This document shows, piece by piece, positions 19,613 through 28,310 of a DNA stretch of 64,000 bases. The number at the start of each line of letters is the position of its first letter. Position 1 is the first letter of the stretch. A model generated the notes under the pieces. It did no database searches and was not told the origin of the DNA. It saw only the letters and a program-made list of their open reading frames with translations. Position numbers and translations under genes: made by a program. This DNA comes from Paenibacillus peoriae KCTC 3763 (GTDB taxonomy: Bacteria; Bacillota; Bacilli; Paenibacillales; Paenibacillaceae), in the NCBI RefSeq assembly GCF_000236805.1, contig NZ_AGFX01000030.1, forward strand, positions 186,001 through 250,000. The letters are read 5' to 3'.

Positions 19613-21031
19613 ATGAATTTGGTACATGTGTTAGAAACGATTAGCAGTTGGATATGGGGGGCGCCTCTCATCATTCTTGTGATGGGAACGGGATTGTGGC
19701 TGACCATACGTTTAAAATTGCTGCAGGTATTCCGCCTGCCTTTGGCGATCAAGCTGATTGGCAAGGCCCCAAATGAAGGCATCGGAGATGTAAGCAGCTT
19801 TGCGGCCCTGAGTACGGCGTTGGCGGCTACAGTCGGTACAGGAAGCATTGTCGGTGTAGCGACAGCCATTAAGCTGGGCGGGCCGGGTGCCTTGTTCTGG
19901 ATGGTCGTGGCTGCCTTTTTCGGGATGGCGACGAAATATGCGGAAGGTGTGCTTGCGGTAAAATACCGGGTGAAGGACCGGAATGGACAATTTTCCGGTG
20001 GCCCGATGTATTATATTGAAAAGGGTTTGGGGCGCCGCTTTAAACCGCTGGCGATGCTGTTTGCCTTTTCGAGCATGCTGGTGGCGCTGTTCGGAATCGG
20101 AACGTTTCCGCAAGTGAAGGCCATTGTGTCTTCGACCGAAAACAGCTTTGGTGTTCCGCCGATTGCAACGGCGTTGATTATTGCTACCCTTACAGCACTG
20201 GTTACCATTGGAGGGCTCAAAAGCATTGCCAAGGTATCGACCAAGGTCGTTCCCTTTAAAACAGGCCTATACGTACTGATCTGTATCATCGTACTGATTC
20301 GGTTTGCAGACCAGCTTCCGGCCGCCATTGCACTTGTGCTGCACTCCGCATTTTCGACCACGTCTGCGACGGGCGGCTTTGCCGGGGCTACGATTATGCT
20401 GGCGATGCGCAGCGGGGTAGCCAGAGGTATTTTTGCCAATGAGGCCGGTCTGGGAAGCGCACCGATTGCAGCCGCAGCTGCCAAAACCAAATGGCCTGCG
20501 GAGCAAGGGCTGATCTCCATGACAGGTGTGTTTATTGATACGATGGTTATTTGTCTGATGACCGGGCTGACGCTGCTGGTAAGCGGTGTATGGAGCGGAC
20601 CTACTGATGCGGGCCTGATGACTCAACAAGCATTCTCCAGCGCGTTCCCGCTGGGTGCAGAACTGCTCACGATCATTCTGATTATGTTCGCGTTCACGAC
20701 CATGCTCGGCTGGAACTACTACGGGGAACGCTGTGTTGAATATTTGCTTGGCGTCAAGTGGATCAAACCGTATCGTTATTTGTTCATTGCCCTGGTTGCT
20801 GGAGGCGCGTTCATCAAGCTCGATGCCATCTGGCTGCTGGCAGATATCTTTAACGCAATGATGGCTTTTCCCAACCTGATTGCACTGCTCGGCTTGTCAG
20901 GCATCGTCGTTGCAGAAACACGCACCTATATGGATTCCCTGTATCCTAATAAGAAAAAGGGAATTCTTGCAGGTGCCAGTGTAGGCGCAGCGATCCAGGT
21001 AGAAGAAAAAGGACAAACGGCCAATTTATAA
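19613..21031 (+). CDS. Na+/alanine-glycine symporter, AGCS family
   Basis: A 472-residue polytopic membrane transporter of the alanine or glycine:cation symporter family. Recognisable stretches are TALAATVGTGSIVGVATAI, GGPMYYIEKGLG, GIFANEAGLGSAPIAAAAA and MLGWNYYGERCVEYL, all characteristic of the family, with about ten to eleven helices. The ATG at 19613 is chosen because GGAGGAGC lies about nine bases before it and the longer frame runs through the terminator of the riboswitch. Control by the tandem glycine riboswitch makes glycine the most likely substrate. Confidence 0.92.
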   Translation: MNLVHVLETISSWIWGAPLIILVMGTGLWLTIRLKLLQVFRLPLAIKLIGKAPNEGIGDVSSFAALSTALAATVGTGSIVGVATAIKLGGPGALFWMVVAAFFGMATKYAEGVLAVKYRVKDRNGQFSGGPMYYIEKGLGRRFKPLAMLFAFSSMLVALFGIGTFPQVKAIVSSTENSFGVPPIATALIIATLTALVTIGGLKSIAKVSTKVVPFKTGLYVLICIIVLIRFADQLPAAIALVLHSAFSTTSATGGFAGATIMLAMRSGVARGIFANEAGLGSAPIAAAAAKTKWPAEQGLISMTGVFIDTMVICLMTGLTLLVSGVWSGPTDAGLMTQQAFSSAFPLGAELLTIILIMFAFTTMLGWNYYGERCVEYLLGVKWIKPYRYLFIALVAGGAFIKLDAIWLLADIFNAMMAFPNLIALLGLSGIVVAETRTYMDSLYPNKKKGILAGASVGAAIQVEEKGQTANL

Positions 21032-21053
21032 AAATTGAAAGCTATAACCTTCA

Positions 21054-21103
21054 AAAGGGAGTGTCTTCAGCCATCACAAGCTTGAGGACACTCCCTTTTT
21101 GAT
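21054..21103 (+). terminator. Terminator after the AGCS symporter
   Basis: AAAAGGGAGTGTCTTCAG pairs with CTTGAGGACACTCCCTTTTT. The symmetric A/T ends allow use from either side. Confidence 0.88.
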
Positions 21104-21105
21104 TT

Positions 21106-21234
21106 TTAAAGCGATGCGCTCAAAATATCCAAAATATCTTCCTGATTCAGCTTTTTATAATTACCGAAGCCCCCGTGCTCCATCTCACGGGCTGCGATGG
21201 TTGAGACAATTGTCCGATTTTGGTAGCTGAATCG
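21106..21234 (-). pseudogene. 42-codon coding remnant or read-through tail behind the LysR gene
   Basis: Directly after the TGA of the LysR gene and in the same frame, 42 sense codons follow before a TAA. The encoded end (IAAREMEHGGFG, then NYKKLNQEDILDILSASL) has protein-like composition and looks like a true C-terminus; the KLNQEDILDIL pattern recalls iron-containing alcohol dehydrogenase tails, with low confidence. It has no start codon with a ribosome site of its own. It may be what is left of a deleted gene, or a tail reached by stop-codon read-through. Confidence 0.4.
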
Positions 21235-22107
21235 TCAACGCTGAGCAATATCCTGGAAAAATCCAATGATGAATTCGAAGAACGATTTCTCTATATCGGT
21301 GTGCAGTTCCCCAGCAGGATAGGACAGATAGATTGTTCGCATACATCGAGGCTCCCTGATTTGAAGCAGCTTGATGTCTTCGGTTACGATGTTCTTCCAC
21401 AGGATAGAAGGAATAAAGGAGATACCGAGTCCGGTTTGGATCAACCCTCTAACCGTAGCCGGATCATCACTTTCAAAGACGATGTTCGGTTCAAAAGGGA
21501 TGTGGGTAAAAAAGCGGTCCGTTGTCTTTCTTAGCGAATGACCAGGTGTAAGGCTGATAAACTTCTCATGCTCCAGATCTTTCAGGAGTACGGTGTCCTG
21601 AGCGCTCAGAGGGTGAGATTTTGGTACGCCAAGCAAAATTTCCTCTTCCAGCAGGATGGCATGCTCGTTGTCTGCCAGCTCTTCGGACGTAATCGCAAAA
21701 TCGTACGCCAGTCCTTTCTTCACCATCGCAGGGTGCTGGGTCAGGTTGAATCTAATTTGAGGGTAGAGATCACGAAACTTGCCGACAAGGTTGGGCAATA
21801 GCATCGAGCCGACGGCGACGTATAACGTGATGACCTCTACCTTTTCGTTCTTCATTTCTTTGACTTCGGAGATGCCTTGCTCTAGCGCTGAGAGCGACTG
21901 GTTCACTCTCTTCAGGAACTTTTTGCCATATTCATTCAGCACAATATGTTTTCCTTCACGGTCAAATAGCTGCACACCCAATTCCGTCTCCAGGTTTCTA
22001 ATCATTTTACTTAGGGCAGGCTGTGAGATAAACAATTCGTTCGCGGCACGTGTGACATGCTCATACTTTGAGGTCACTTGAAAATACTTAAGCTGTAAAT
22101 AATCCAT
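21235..22107 (-). CDS. mdcR: LysR-family regulator of malonate decarboxylase operon (MdcR-like)
   Basis: A 290-residue LysR-type regulator. The N-terminal winged helix-turn-helix is clear (LKYFQVTSKYEHVTRAANELFISQPALSKMIRNLE), and a two-lobe substrate-binding region follows. It is divergent from mdcH, with a symmetric operator in between, the same arrangement as mdcR in proteobacterial malonate decarboxylase loci. It probably activates the operon with malonate as co-inducer. The role is inferred from position; the family is certain. An in-frame coding remnant follows the stop codon. Confidence 0.88.
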   Translation of the reverse strand: MDYLQLKYFQVTSKYEHVTRAANELFISQPALSKMIRNLETELGVQLFDREGKHIVLNEYGKKFLKRVNQSLSALEQGISEVKEMKNEKVEVITLYVAVGSMLLPNLVGKFRDLYPQIRFNLTQHPAMVKKGLAYDFAITSEELADNEHAILLEEEILLGVPKSHPLSAQDTVLLKDLEHEKFISLTPGHSLRKTTDRFFTHIPFEPNIVFESDDPATVRGLIQTGLGISFIPSILWKNIVTEDIKLLQIREPRCMRTIYLSYPAGELHTDIEKSFFEFIIGFFQDIAQR

Positions 22108-22125
22108 AGTGAAGTAATCCCCTTT

Positions 22126-22141
22126 ATAACCATTAGGTTAT
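22126..22141. promoter_or_regulatory. LysR-type operator ATAACC-ATTA-GGTTAT
   Basis: A perfect 6-4-6 inverted repeat with a T-N11-A core, 18 bases from the LysR start and upstream of mdcH. It is the expected kind of site for the LysR-type regulator. Confidence 0.7.
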
Positions 22142-22235
22142 CGATCATATGTGAATATATATATTTTACAGGTATTTGCTCACTTCTTACAATTGACAAT
22201 GTAGAGAAGATGAATCCGCTAAAGGTGGTGAGCTT

Positions 22236-23147
22236 CTGAATATCGTTTTTACATTTCCCGGCCAGGGGTCACAGGTTCCTGGAATGCTCCAGGATGTGCC
22301 CGAATATGTGAAAAAGGCAACAAGCATCATCGGAACTGAACTGCGTGATGATGAGGAGGCTATGGGATCAACGGTCTGGATTCAGACGGCACTCTTCGTT
22401 AAGGAGACGGCAATAGCCTGCCAGTTGATCGAGCAGGGGATCCGGCCCCAATTCGTGGCAGGGCATTCCATTGGTGCATTTCCTGCGGCGGTCATCGCGG
22501 GAGTGCTCTCGTTCGAGGATGCGCTTCGGATTGTATGGCTCCGTGCCCGGTTGATGGAAGCAGCCTTCCCTGCAGGTTATGGAATGGGTGTGATTATGGG
22601 GCTTACGAAGGCAGAGGTTCAACAAGCCGTGCTTCTCTCCCATAGCGAGGCGGCGCCAGTCTACCTCTCGAATATAAACGCAGAGCAGCAAATCGTCTTA
22701 TCCGGATCATTGGCAGGGTTAAATAAAGCATTTATGCATGCGAAAAAGCTTGGAGCTGCTAAAACGGCGCTTCTGAAGGTCCCGATTCCTTCACACTCCC
22801 CGCTGATGTCAGAGGTAGCCAATAAGCTATTGCTGGAAATACGAACTTTTTCTTTGCGAGATGCTCAAATACCATATTTGGTGAATCATACGGGCAGAAA
22901 GATGACAGCCAAGGAAAAAATCGCGGAGGATCTTGCCTTAAACGTAGCATATCCCGTTCAGTGGATGGATATGGCTGCTGTCTGCGTCGAATCGGGAGCT
23001 GACTGTTTTATCGAGATGCCGCCGGGTAATACTCTTTCCAGACTTGTCAAGCAAGCTCACAAGGATACCCGGCAAATAAGCGTGTGCGAGATCGGTCTGG
23101 AAGCGACTCAGTATCTGATTAGAAAATGGAAGGAGCAAGAAGAATGA
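22236..23147 (+). CDS. mdcH: Malonyl-CoA acyltransferase subunit of malonate decarboxylase, probable CTG start
   Basis: About 303 residues. MdcH loads malonyl from malonyl-CoA onto the acyl carrier subunit to start the decarboxylase cycle. The FabD-like fold shows the N-terminal FTFPGQGSQ motif, the nucleophile in GHSIG (S78) and the catalytic His in PIPSHSPLM. The first in-frame ATG (22284) would delete GQGSQ. Between the upstream stop at 22194 and that ATG there is no ATG, GTG or TTG; CTG at 22236 gives MNIVFTFPGQGSQ and is preceded by AAGGTGGTGA at four bases. I therefore take CTG as the start. It overlaps mdcA by ATGA. Confidence 0.85.
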   Translation: MNIVFTFPGQGSQVPGMLQDVPEYVKKATSIIGTELRDDEEAMGSTVWIQTALFVKETAIACQLIEQGIRPQFVAGHSIGAFPAAVIAGVLSFEDALRIVWLRARLMEAAFPAGYGMGVIMGLTKAEVQQAVLLSHSEAAPVYLSNINAEQQIVLSGSLAGLNKAFMHAKKLGAAKTALLKVPIPSHSPLMSEVANKLLLEIRTFSLRDAQIPYLVNHTGRKMTAKEKIAEDLALNVAYPVQWMDMAAVCVESGADCFIEMPPGNTLSRLVKQAHKDTRQISVCEIGLEATQYLIRKWKEQEE

Positions 23148-24790
23148 ATAAAGTACTGCGATCCTGGTCACAAAAACGTGATAAAAAGCAGGAAAAGTTA
23201 GGAAAGGTGGAAAAGTGGCTGGACGGAAAATACGTCGACACCTCCCGGATCGTCGACCTGCTGGAGGTGCTAATCGAGCCAGGCGCGAAGGTCGTCCTGG
23301 AAGGAGATAATCAGAAGCAAGCATCCTTCCTTTCCCAGAAGCTGCTGGAAGTTGATCCTGGCAAGGTGCATGATCTGCATATGATTATGTCCAGTATTTC
23401 AAGACCCGAACATTTGGATATTTTCGAGAAAGGCATCGCCGGGAAGCTGGACTTCTCCTACAGTGGCTCCCAAAGCCTGCGTGTTGCGCAAATGATTGAT
23501 GACGGGACGCTGAAACTCGGTGACATCCATACGTATTTGGAATTGTTCGGACGTCTCTTTATTGACCTTATTCCAGATGTGGTGCTGGTTGCGGCAGACA
23601 AATCAGATCGCGAGGGTAATCTGTATACCGGAAACAATACGGAAGAAACGCCGACGATCGTGGAAGCGGCCGCTTTCAAGGATGGGCTCGTGATCGTGCA
23701 GGTCAACGAAATCGTGGACGAACTGCCGAGAATCGATATTCCAGCCTCCTGGGTCGATGTCATTGTACAAGCTGACAAACCGTACGCACTGGAAGCACTG
23801 TTTACCCGTGATCCGCAGAATATTACTGAGCTGCAAATTCTGATGGGCATGATGGCGATCAAGGGCATTTATGGAAAACACCAGGTGCAGTCGCTTAATC
23901 ACGGCATCGGCTTTAATACTGCAGCGATTGAGCTTCTGCTGCCGACCTATGGTGAGCAGCTCGGCCTGAAAGGGAAGATTGCCAAGCACTGGGCCCTGAA
24001 TCCGCATCCGACTTTGATTCCGGCGATTGAATCCGGCTGGGTCGAAAGCATTCACAGCTTTGGAGGCGAGGTCGGTATGGAGAAATACATTGCGGCTCGT
24101 TCCGATGTGTTCTTCGTCGGCAAGGACGGGTCTATGCGCTCCAACCGCGCGATGTGCCAGGTTGCAGGCCAATTCGCTGTAGATATGTTTATCGGATCAA
24201 CGTTACAAATGGACTACGCAGGCAATTCGTCTACCGTTACTTCCGGCAGACTGTCCGGTTTTGGAGGAGCACCGAATATGGGGCATGATCCTCGGGGACG
24301 GCGGCATGCAACTCCTGCCTGGCTTGACATGATCGAGCGCCCGACAGAACTCTCCAAAGGCCGGAAATTGGTCGTGCAGATGGTTGAAACATACGGTGCC
24401 AACAAAAAGCCGGTATTTGTGGATTCGCTGGATGCCATCAAGGTGAAGGATGAATCTGGCCTCGCCATTACGCCGGTCATGATTTACGGGGATGATGTCA
24501 CTCACGTCCTCACTGAGGAAGGCATCGCATACCTCTACAAGACGGACAGCATAGAGGAGAGAAAGAAGGCACTCGCGGCCATTGCGGGCGTAACGCCTTT
24601 AGGGATGGAAAGTAATGAGAGCGATGTAAGCCTGCTGCGTGACAGAGGGATCGTGGCCTATCCGGAGGATCTTGGGATCATGCGCAGACAAGCCAAGCGA
24701 TCGCTGCTGGCAGCACAGACGGTCAACGACCTCGTAGATTGGTCAGACGGGTTGTACGATCCGCCGGCTAAATTCCGGAGCTGGTCTTAA
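23144..24790 (+). CDS. mdcA: Malonate decarboxylase alpha subunit (acyl-carrier transferase)
   Basis: A 548-residue subunit that exchanges acetyl for malonyl on the thiol of the carrier protein. It shows the extended MdcA pattern (ISRPEHLDIFEKGIAGKLDFSYSG divided across the N-terminal third, ADKSDREGNLYTGNNTEE, LNHGIGFNTAAIELLLPTYG, SGFGGAPNMGHDPRGRRH near the C-terminus). The ATG at 23144 overlaps the mdcH stop and has GGAAGGAGC before it; a start six codons earlier is possible but less well placed. Length fits the family. Confidence 0.95.
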   Translation: MNKVLRSWSQKRDKKQEKLGKVEKWLDGKYVDTSRIVDLLEVLIEPGAKVVLEGDNQKQASFLSQKLLEVDPGKVHDLHMIMSSISRPEHLDIFEKGIAGKLDFSYSGSQSLRVAQMIDDGTLKLGDIHTYLELFGRLFIDLIPDVVLVAADKSDREGNLYTGNNTEETPTIVEAAAFKDGLVIVQVNEIVDELPRIDIPASWVDVIVQADKPYALEALFTRDPQNITELQILMGMMAIKGIYGKHQVQSLNHGIGFNTAAIELLLPTYGEQLGLKGKIAKHWALNPHPTLIPAIESGWVESIHSFGGEVGMEKYIAARSDVFFVGKDGSMRSNRAMCQVAGQFAVDMFIGSTLQMDYAGNSSTVTSGRLSGFGGAPNMGHDPRGRRHATPAWLDMIERPTELSKGRKLVVQMVETYGANKKPVFVDSLDAIKVKDESGLAITPVMIYGDDVTHVLTEEGIAYLYKTDSIEERKKALAAIAGVTPLGMESNESDVSLLRDRGIVAYPEDLGIMRRQAKRSLLAAQTVNDLVDWSDGLYDPPAKFRSWS

Positions 24791-24794
24791 AGCC

Positions 24795-25619
24795 ATGCTC
24801 ACGATGAATCATTCAGCTTTCGCGGCTTCTCTGGCTGCCAAGGCTGTAACGGCACTGATGGAAGAGGCTCTTCTTACGCCCAAGCCTGGACTTGTCGATG
24901 CCAGAGACAATGGCTCTCATACAGATATGTCCATCGATCTAATGCTTGCATCTGCAAGAGTATTGGAGGATACGTTTCGGGAAATAGCCATTGTGTCATA
25001 CCTTCACCCGGTGGACCAGACTTTGCGCGAGCAGATAGCTCTAATCGGACGTGAGGGCGAGAAGGTGATGCTCCGTGCAACGAATGGTGTCAATACACAT
25101 AAGGGTGCCATTTGGGCTCTTGGCCTTTTAACCAGTGCACGGGCAGCCTTTCCAAGGGAACGGGACCCACATCAGATTATGAGCATTGCAGGCAGAATCG
25201 CATCGTTCCATGACCGGTATCGCCCGGTGCAGCGGACGAATGGACAATCGGTCAAGAAGAAATACGCGGTCGTGGGGGCAGAGGAAGAAGCGAAGCTAGG
25301 CTTTCCGCACATCCGGGACGAGGCTTTGCCTGCTTTACTGCGCGCCAGGGCTTGTGAGAAGACAGAGACGGAAGCACGTATAGAAGCTTTATTGGCCTTG
25401 ATGGCAAGTGTAGATGATACCTGTATCCTGCACCGCGGCCAGTGGTCGGATCTGAAGGCGATTCAGAGAATGTCCGCAACGTTCCTTGCAGCAGACGGAT
25501 TCAGAACCCAGTCTGGCAGAAAGCTGTTTTATCGCTTGTCCGAGTATTGCAATGTTAGACAACTTTCACCTGGAGGAAGTGCCGACCTGCTAGCTGCCAC
25601 ATTATTTCTTATCGATTGA
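24795..25619 (+). CDS. mdcB: Triphosphoribosyl-dephospho-CoA synthase
   Basis: A 274-residue enzyme that makes the 2'-(5''-triphosphoribosyl)-3'-dephospho-CoA precursor of the carrier-protein prosthetic group. The CitG/MdcB motifs LTPKPGLVDARDNGSHTDM and GVNTHKGAIWALGLL are present. It starts four bases after mdcA; the Shine-Dalgarno site is poor (GGAG 13 bases away), so translation is probably coupled. An ATG three codons on is an alternative start. Confidence 0.92.
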   Translation: MLTMNHSAFAASLAAKAVTALMEEALLTPKPGLVDARDNGSHTDMSIDLMLASARVLEDTFREIAIVSYLHPVDQTLREQIALIGREGEKVMLRATNGVNTHKGAIWALGLLTSARAAFPRERDPHQIMSIAGRIASFHDRYRPVQRTNGQSVKKKYAVVGAEEEAKLGFPHIRDEALPALLRARACEKTETEARIEALLALMASVDDTCILHRGQWSDLKAIQRMSATFLAADGFRTQSGRKLFYRLSEYCNVRQLSPGGSADLLAATLFLID

Positions 25620-25647
25620 TACTTTTACTTGGAGGTGTCTCTGAAGG

Positions 25648-25947
25648 ATGGAAAAATTACAGTTTCAATACCAGACTACGAAGTCCATTCGTAAGCCGGC
25701 GCATATCGGTGTCGTCGGCTCGGGGGATTTGGAGATTATTGTAGAGCCTGTGGAAGGCCAAACCACAAACGTTAGCATTTTAACAGGCAGTGAAGGATTT
25801 GGGCAAGTATGGGAGAATGTGCTGACCCGTTTTTTTAACCGCTATCCGATTACTGCCAATATTACAGTTCATGACTTCGGAGCTACTCCGGGTGTAGTCA
25901 TGCTTAGATTTACGCAAGTGCTGGAGGTGCTGGACTATGCAGAATAG
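25648..25947 (+). CDS. mdcC: Malonate decarboxylase acyl carrier protein (delta subunit)
   Basis: A 99-residue carrier that bears the phosphoribosyl-dephospho-CoA group, probably on Ser25 in VVGSGDLEI, the position used in Klebsiella MdcC. GGAGGTG lies upstream. The 3' end overlaps the mdcDE start by 11 bases. Size and the C-terminal FGATPGVVMLRF pattern fit the family. Confidence 0.93.
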   Translation: MEKLQFQYQTTKSIRKPAHIGVVGSGDLEIIVEPVEGQTTNVSILTGSEGFGQVWENVLTRFFNRYPITANITVHDFGATPGVVMLRFTQVLEVLDYAE

Positions 25948-27610
25948 TTTTGTGGAGCTGAATGGACGCGAGAGAGCCAAAGCATTGCTGGACGAAGGGA
26001 CTTTCCGAGAGGTGCTTGGGCCGTTGGACCAAATCCAATCCCCCCACCTGGAGCCGCAAGGTATTGTTCCCCAAAGCGATGACGGGATCATTCTGGCTCT
26101 TGGCGAAATACGCAAACAGAAGGTCTTGATCATATCGATGGAAGGCGCTTTTCAAGGAGGAGGGATTGGTGAAGTCAGCGGGGCCAAAATTTCCGGAGCG
26201 CTCGAACTGGCAGTGGAAGCGAATGAGCAGGGGAACCAGCTGTATCCCATCATGATCTTCGATACAGGGGGCGTTCGGCTGCAGGAAGCGAACTATGGGT
26301 TGTTGTCGATTTCAGAGATTGCCACCCAGATCGTTGCTCTGCGTAAATACGTTCCTGTTATCGGATTGATCCCGGGACGCGTAGGGGCATTTGGAGGAAT
26401 GTCCATTACTGCAGAATTGTTCACCACTCTGATTGCTACGAAGAAAGCGCGCCTCGGTCTGAACGGGCCGGAGGTCATTGAGCAGGAAGCAGGGGTTATG
26501 GAGTTCGATTCAAGCGACAAAGCCTTGATTTGGAACACCATCGGAGCCAACCAGCGCTTCCAAACCGGATTGATTGATGAAGTGGTGGAAGATACGACAG
26601 ATGCAGTGATCGAAGCGATTGATACTGCGCTTAAGGCGCCGGCAAAGCCTGCTAGAACAGAGCAAATCGATTTCTATCTGACCCTGTTAAGCAAGCTTGA
26701 TCCTGCAGAGCCTTGGACACCTGAACGCTATCGCGAATTTTACAAGCAGATACAGCCTGTGCAGCAGCCTGTCCCGCTGGCAAAAGAGGGCGTGGCCGAC
26801 ATTTCGGACAGCAGAGGTTATCGCTGGTTCTCCCGCTTGACGGGCATTGCTCACCCAGTCAGCGATGTTCCTTCAGTACTTGCGGCCGATGTGGAAAAGA
26901 ACGGGCAATGGTGCAGATATATCGCCATTGTACCAGATGCCTCCAACCGATTCCCGCGTGTCAGAAACGGCGAGGTCGGTATGCTTGAGGGCTGGACGGT
27001 GGCTCAAATCATCAGAGACGCAATCCGTCAAGATGAGAAAAAAGAAACCAAACGTCCGATCATTGCCATTATCGATGTACCGAGTCAAGCCTATGGCTAT
27101 AAGGAAGAAATGGTCGGTATCAGCCTTGCCCTCGCTGCAAGTGCAGATGCTTACGCAACCGCCAGATTAGAAGGTCATCCGGTCATCGGTGTGATCGTCG
27201 GTAACGCGATTTCCGGAGGCTTCCTTGCGCATGGGCTGCAATCGAATCGTTTGATTGCATTGGATGACAGCAAGGTCAATATTCAGGCCATGTCCAAGGC
27301 TTCTGCTGCTCGAATTACCAAGCGGACGATTGCCGAGCTGGATGAAGCTACCAAGAAAGTTCCGGCTATGGCCTACGACGTTCGTAGCTACAGTACGCTG
27401 GGGGCGTTATATCAAATGCTGAGCGGTATCCATGCAGACGATCCACAGAGCAGTGATGTAGCCATCGTGGAACGGACTATTTCCGAGGCTATCGAGAGTA
27501 CAAAAGGAGCGCCTCGTGACCTTAGCTTCCGCTTGCAGACCAAGGAAGCTCTGGCAGGTGGACGTACGGCGACTAATAACGTTCGAAAAGCGCTTTGGGA
27601 GCAATGGTAA
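25937..27610 (+). CDS. mdcDE: Malonate decarboxylase beta-gamma fusion (MdcD-MdcE)
   Basis: A 557-residue fusion of the two carboxyltransferase-fold subunits that decarboxylate malonyl-S-ACP to acetyl-S-ACP. Residues about 1-270 match MdcD (EGAFQGGGIGEVSGAKISGAL divided into short blocks, FDTGGVRLQEAN, GRVGAFGGMS). Residues about 300-557 match MdcE (RNGEVGMLEGW, IDVPSQAYGYKEE, GNAISGGFLAHGLQSNR). In the Klebsiella-type operons these are separate genes; the fusion is known in annotated genomes. GGAGGTGCTGGACT precedes the ATG. Confidence 0.95.
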   Translation: MQNSFVELNGRERAKALLDEGTFREVLGPLDQIQSPHLEPQGIVPQSDDGIILALGEIRKQKVLIISMEGAFQGGGIGEVSGAKISGALELAVEANEQGNQLYPIMIFDTGGVRLQEANYGLLSISEIATQIVALRKYVPVIGLIPGRVGAFGGMSITAELFTTLIATKKARLGLNGPEVIEQEAGVMEFDSSDKALIWNTIGANQRFQTGLIDEVVEDTTDAVIEAIDTALKAPAKPARTEQIDFYLTLLSKLDPAEPWTPERYREFYKQIQPVQQPVPLAKEGVADISDSRGYRWFSRLTGIAHPVSDVPSVLAADVEKNGQWCRYIAIVPDASNRFPRVRNGEVGMLEGWTVAQIIRDAIRQDEKKETKRPIIAIIDVPSQAYGYKEEMVGISLALAASADAYATARLEGHPVIGVIVGNAISGGFLAHGLQSNRLIALDDSKVNIQAMSKASAARITKRTIAELDEATKKVPAMAYDVRSYSTLGALYQMLSGIHADDPQSSDVAIVERTISEAIESTKGAPRDLSFRLQTKEALAGGRTATNNVRKALWEQW

Positions 27611-28224
27611 TTCGACCACATGATCTGATTGAAATTTCCAATTTGGAATGTCTCTCCTTGAATGAAGACAAGGAATGGGTAACCGCCTCGTTGAGGCGGA
27701 CCCCCTTTGTGGTCGTTCGCCGAGCTGAACCGTCGGCGGATGGTTATATTCCCGTCGGAGTACGTGGACAGGAGCGAAATCAACGGGAAGCTGCATTTCT
27801 GGACCCAAACGGGGTGTGTCAGCTCGTCTCTCCTTATGCGATAGCGAGACGTCAGATGTGGAACGCCTTGTCTACAGAGAGACGGCAGCAGCCTGTTCTT
27901 CACTTGATGGACTGGTTAGCAGAAATGATGGCGGATTGGCGCTGGGGGCCGACGGGGAGTACAGGATTCGAAATCGTAACGGGATACCCCGCTGTAAAGG
28001 CAACCAGTGATCTTGATCTCATAATAGATGGTTCTGGGGATATTGATTATTCTGCAGCCGAGGGCCTCTTGCGCAAGCTGCAGCAGTTGGACGTCCGAAT
28101 CGATATTCAAGTGGAGGTGAAGGACGGAGCCTACGTTCTACGCGAAATCCTTGAGAGACGGACCAGCACCGTGGTGCTGCGAACTTTTTCAGGTCCGAAG
28201 CTCGTCCGCAATCCTTGGCAATGA
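27604..28224 (+). CDS. mdcG: Phosphoribosyl-dephospho-CoA transferase
   Basis: A 206-residue holo-ACP synthase that attaches the prosthetic group to MdcC. It shows IPVGVRGQERNQR at the N-terminal part and the nucleotidyltransferase-type pattern GSTGFEIVTGYPAVKATSDLDLI with the acidic triad residues. The ATG at 27604 overlaps the end of mdcDE by seven bases; a TTG three codons earlier is possible. It completes the set needed for a working soluble malonate decarboxylase. Confidence 0.92.
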   Translation: MVIRPHDLIEISNLECLSLNEDKEWVTASLRRTPFVVVRRAEPSADGYIPVGVRGQERNQREAAFLDPNGVCQLVSPYAIARRQMWNALSTERRQQPVLHLMDWLAEMMADWRWGPTGSTGFEIVTGYPAVKATSDLDLIIDGSGDIDYSAAEGLLRKLQQLDVRIDIQVEVKDGAYVLREILERRTSTVVLRTFSGPKLVRNPWQ

Positions 28225-28310
28225 TGGATGTACGATACCAACGGCAAAAGGGAGGAATGCACGACCGTTTGACGTATGCAACATAAGCTCTCAAAGGGGA
28301 AGTGCGTATT

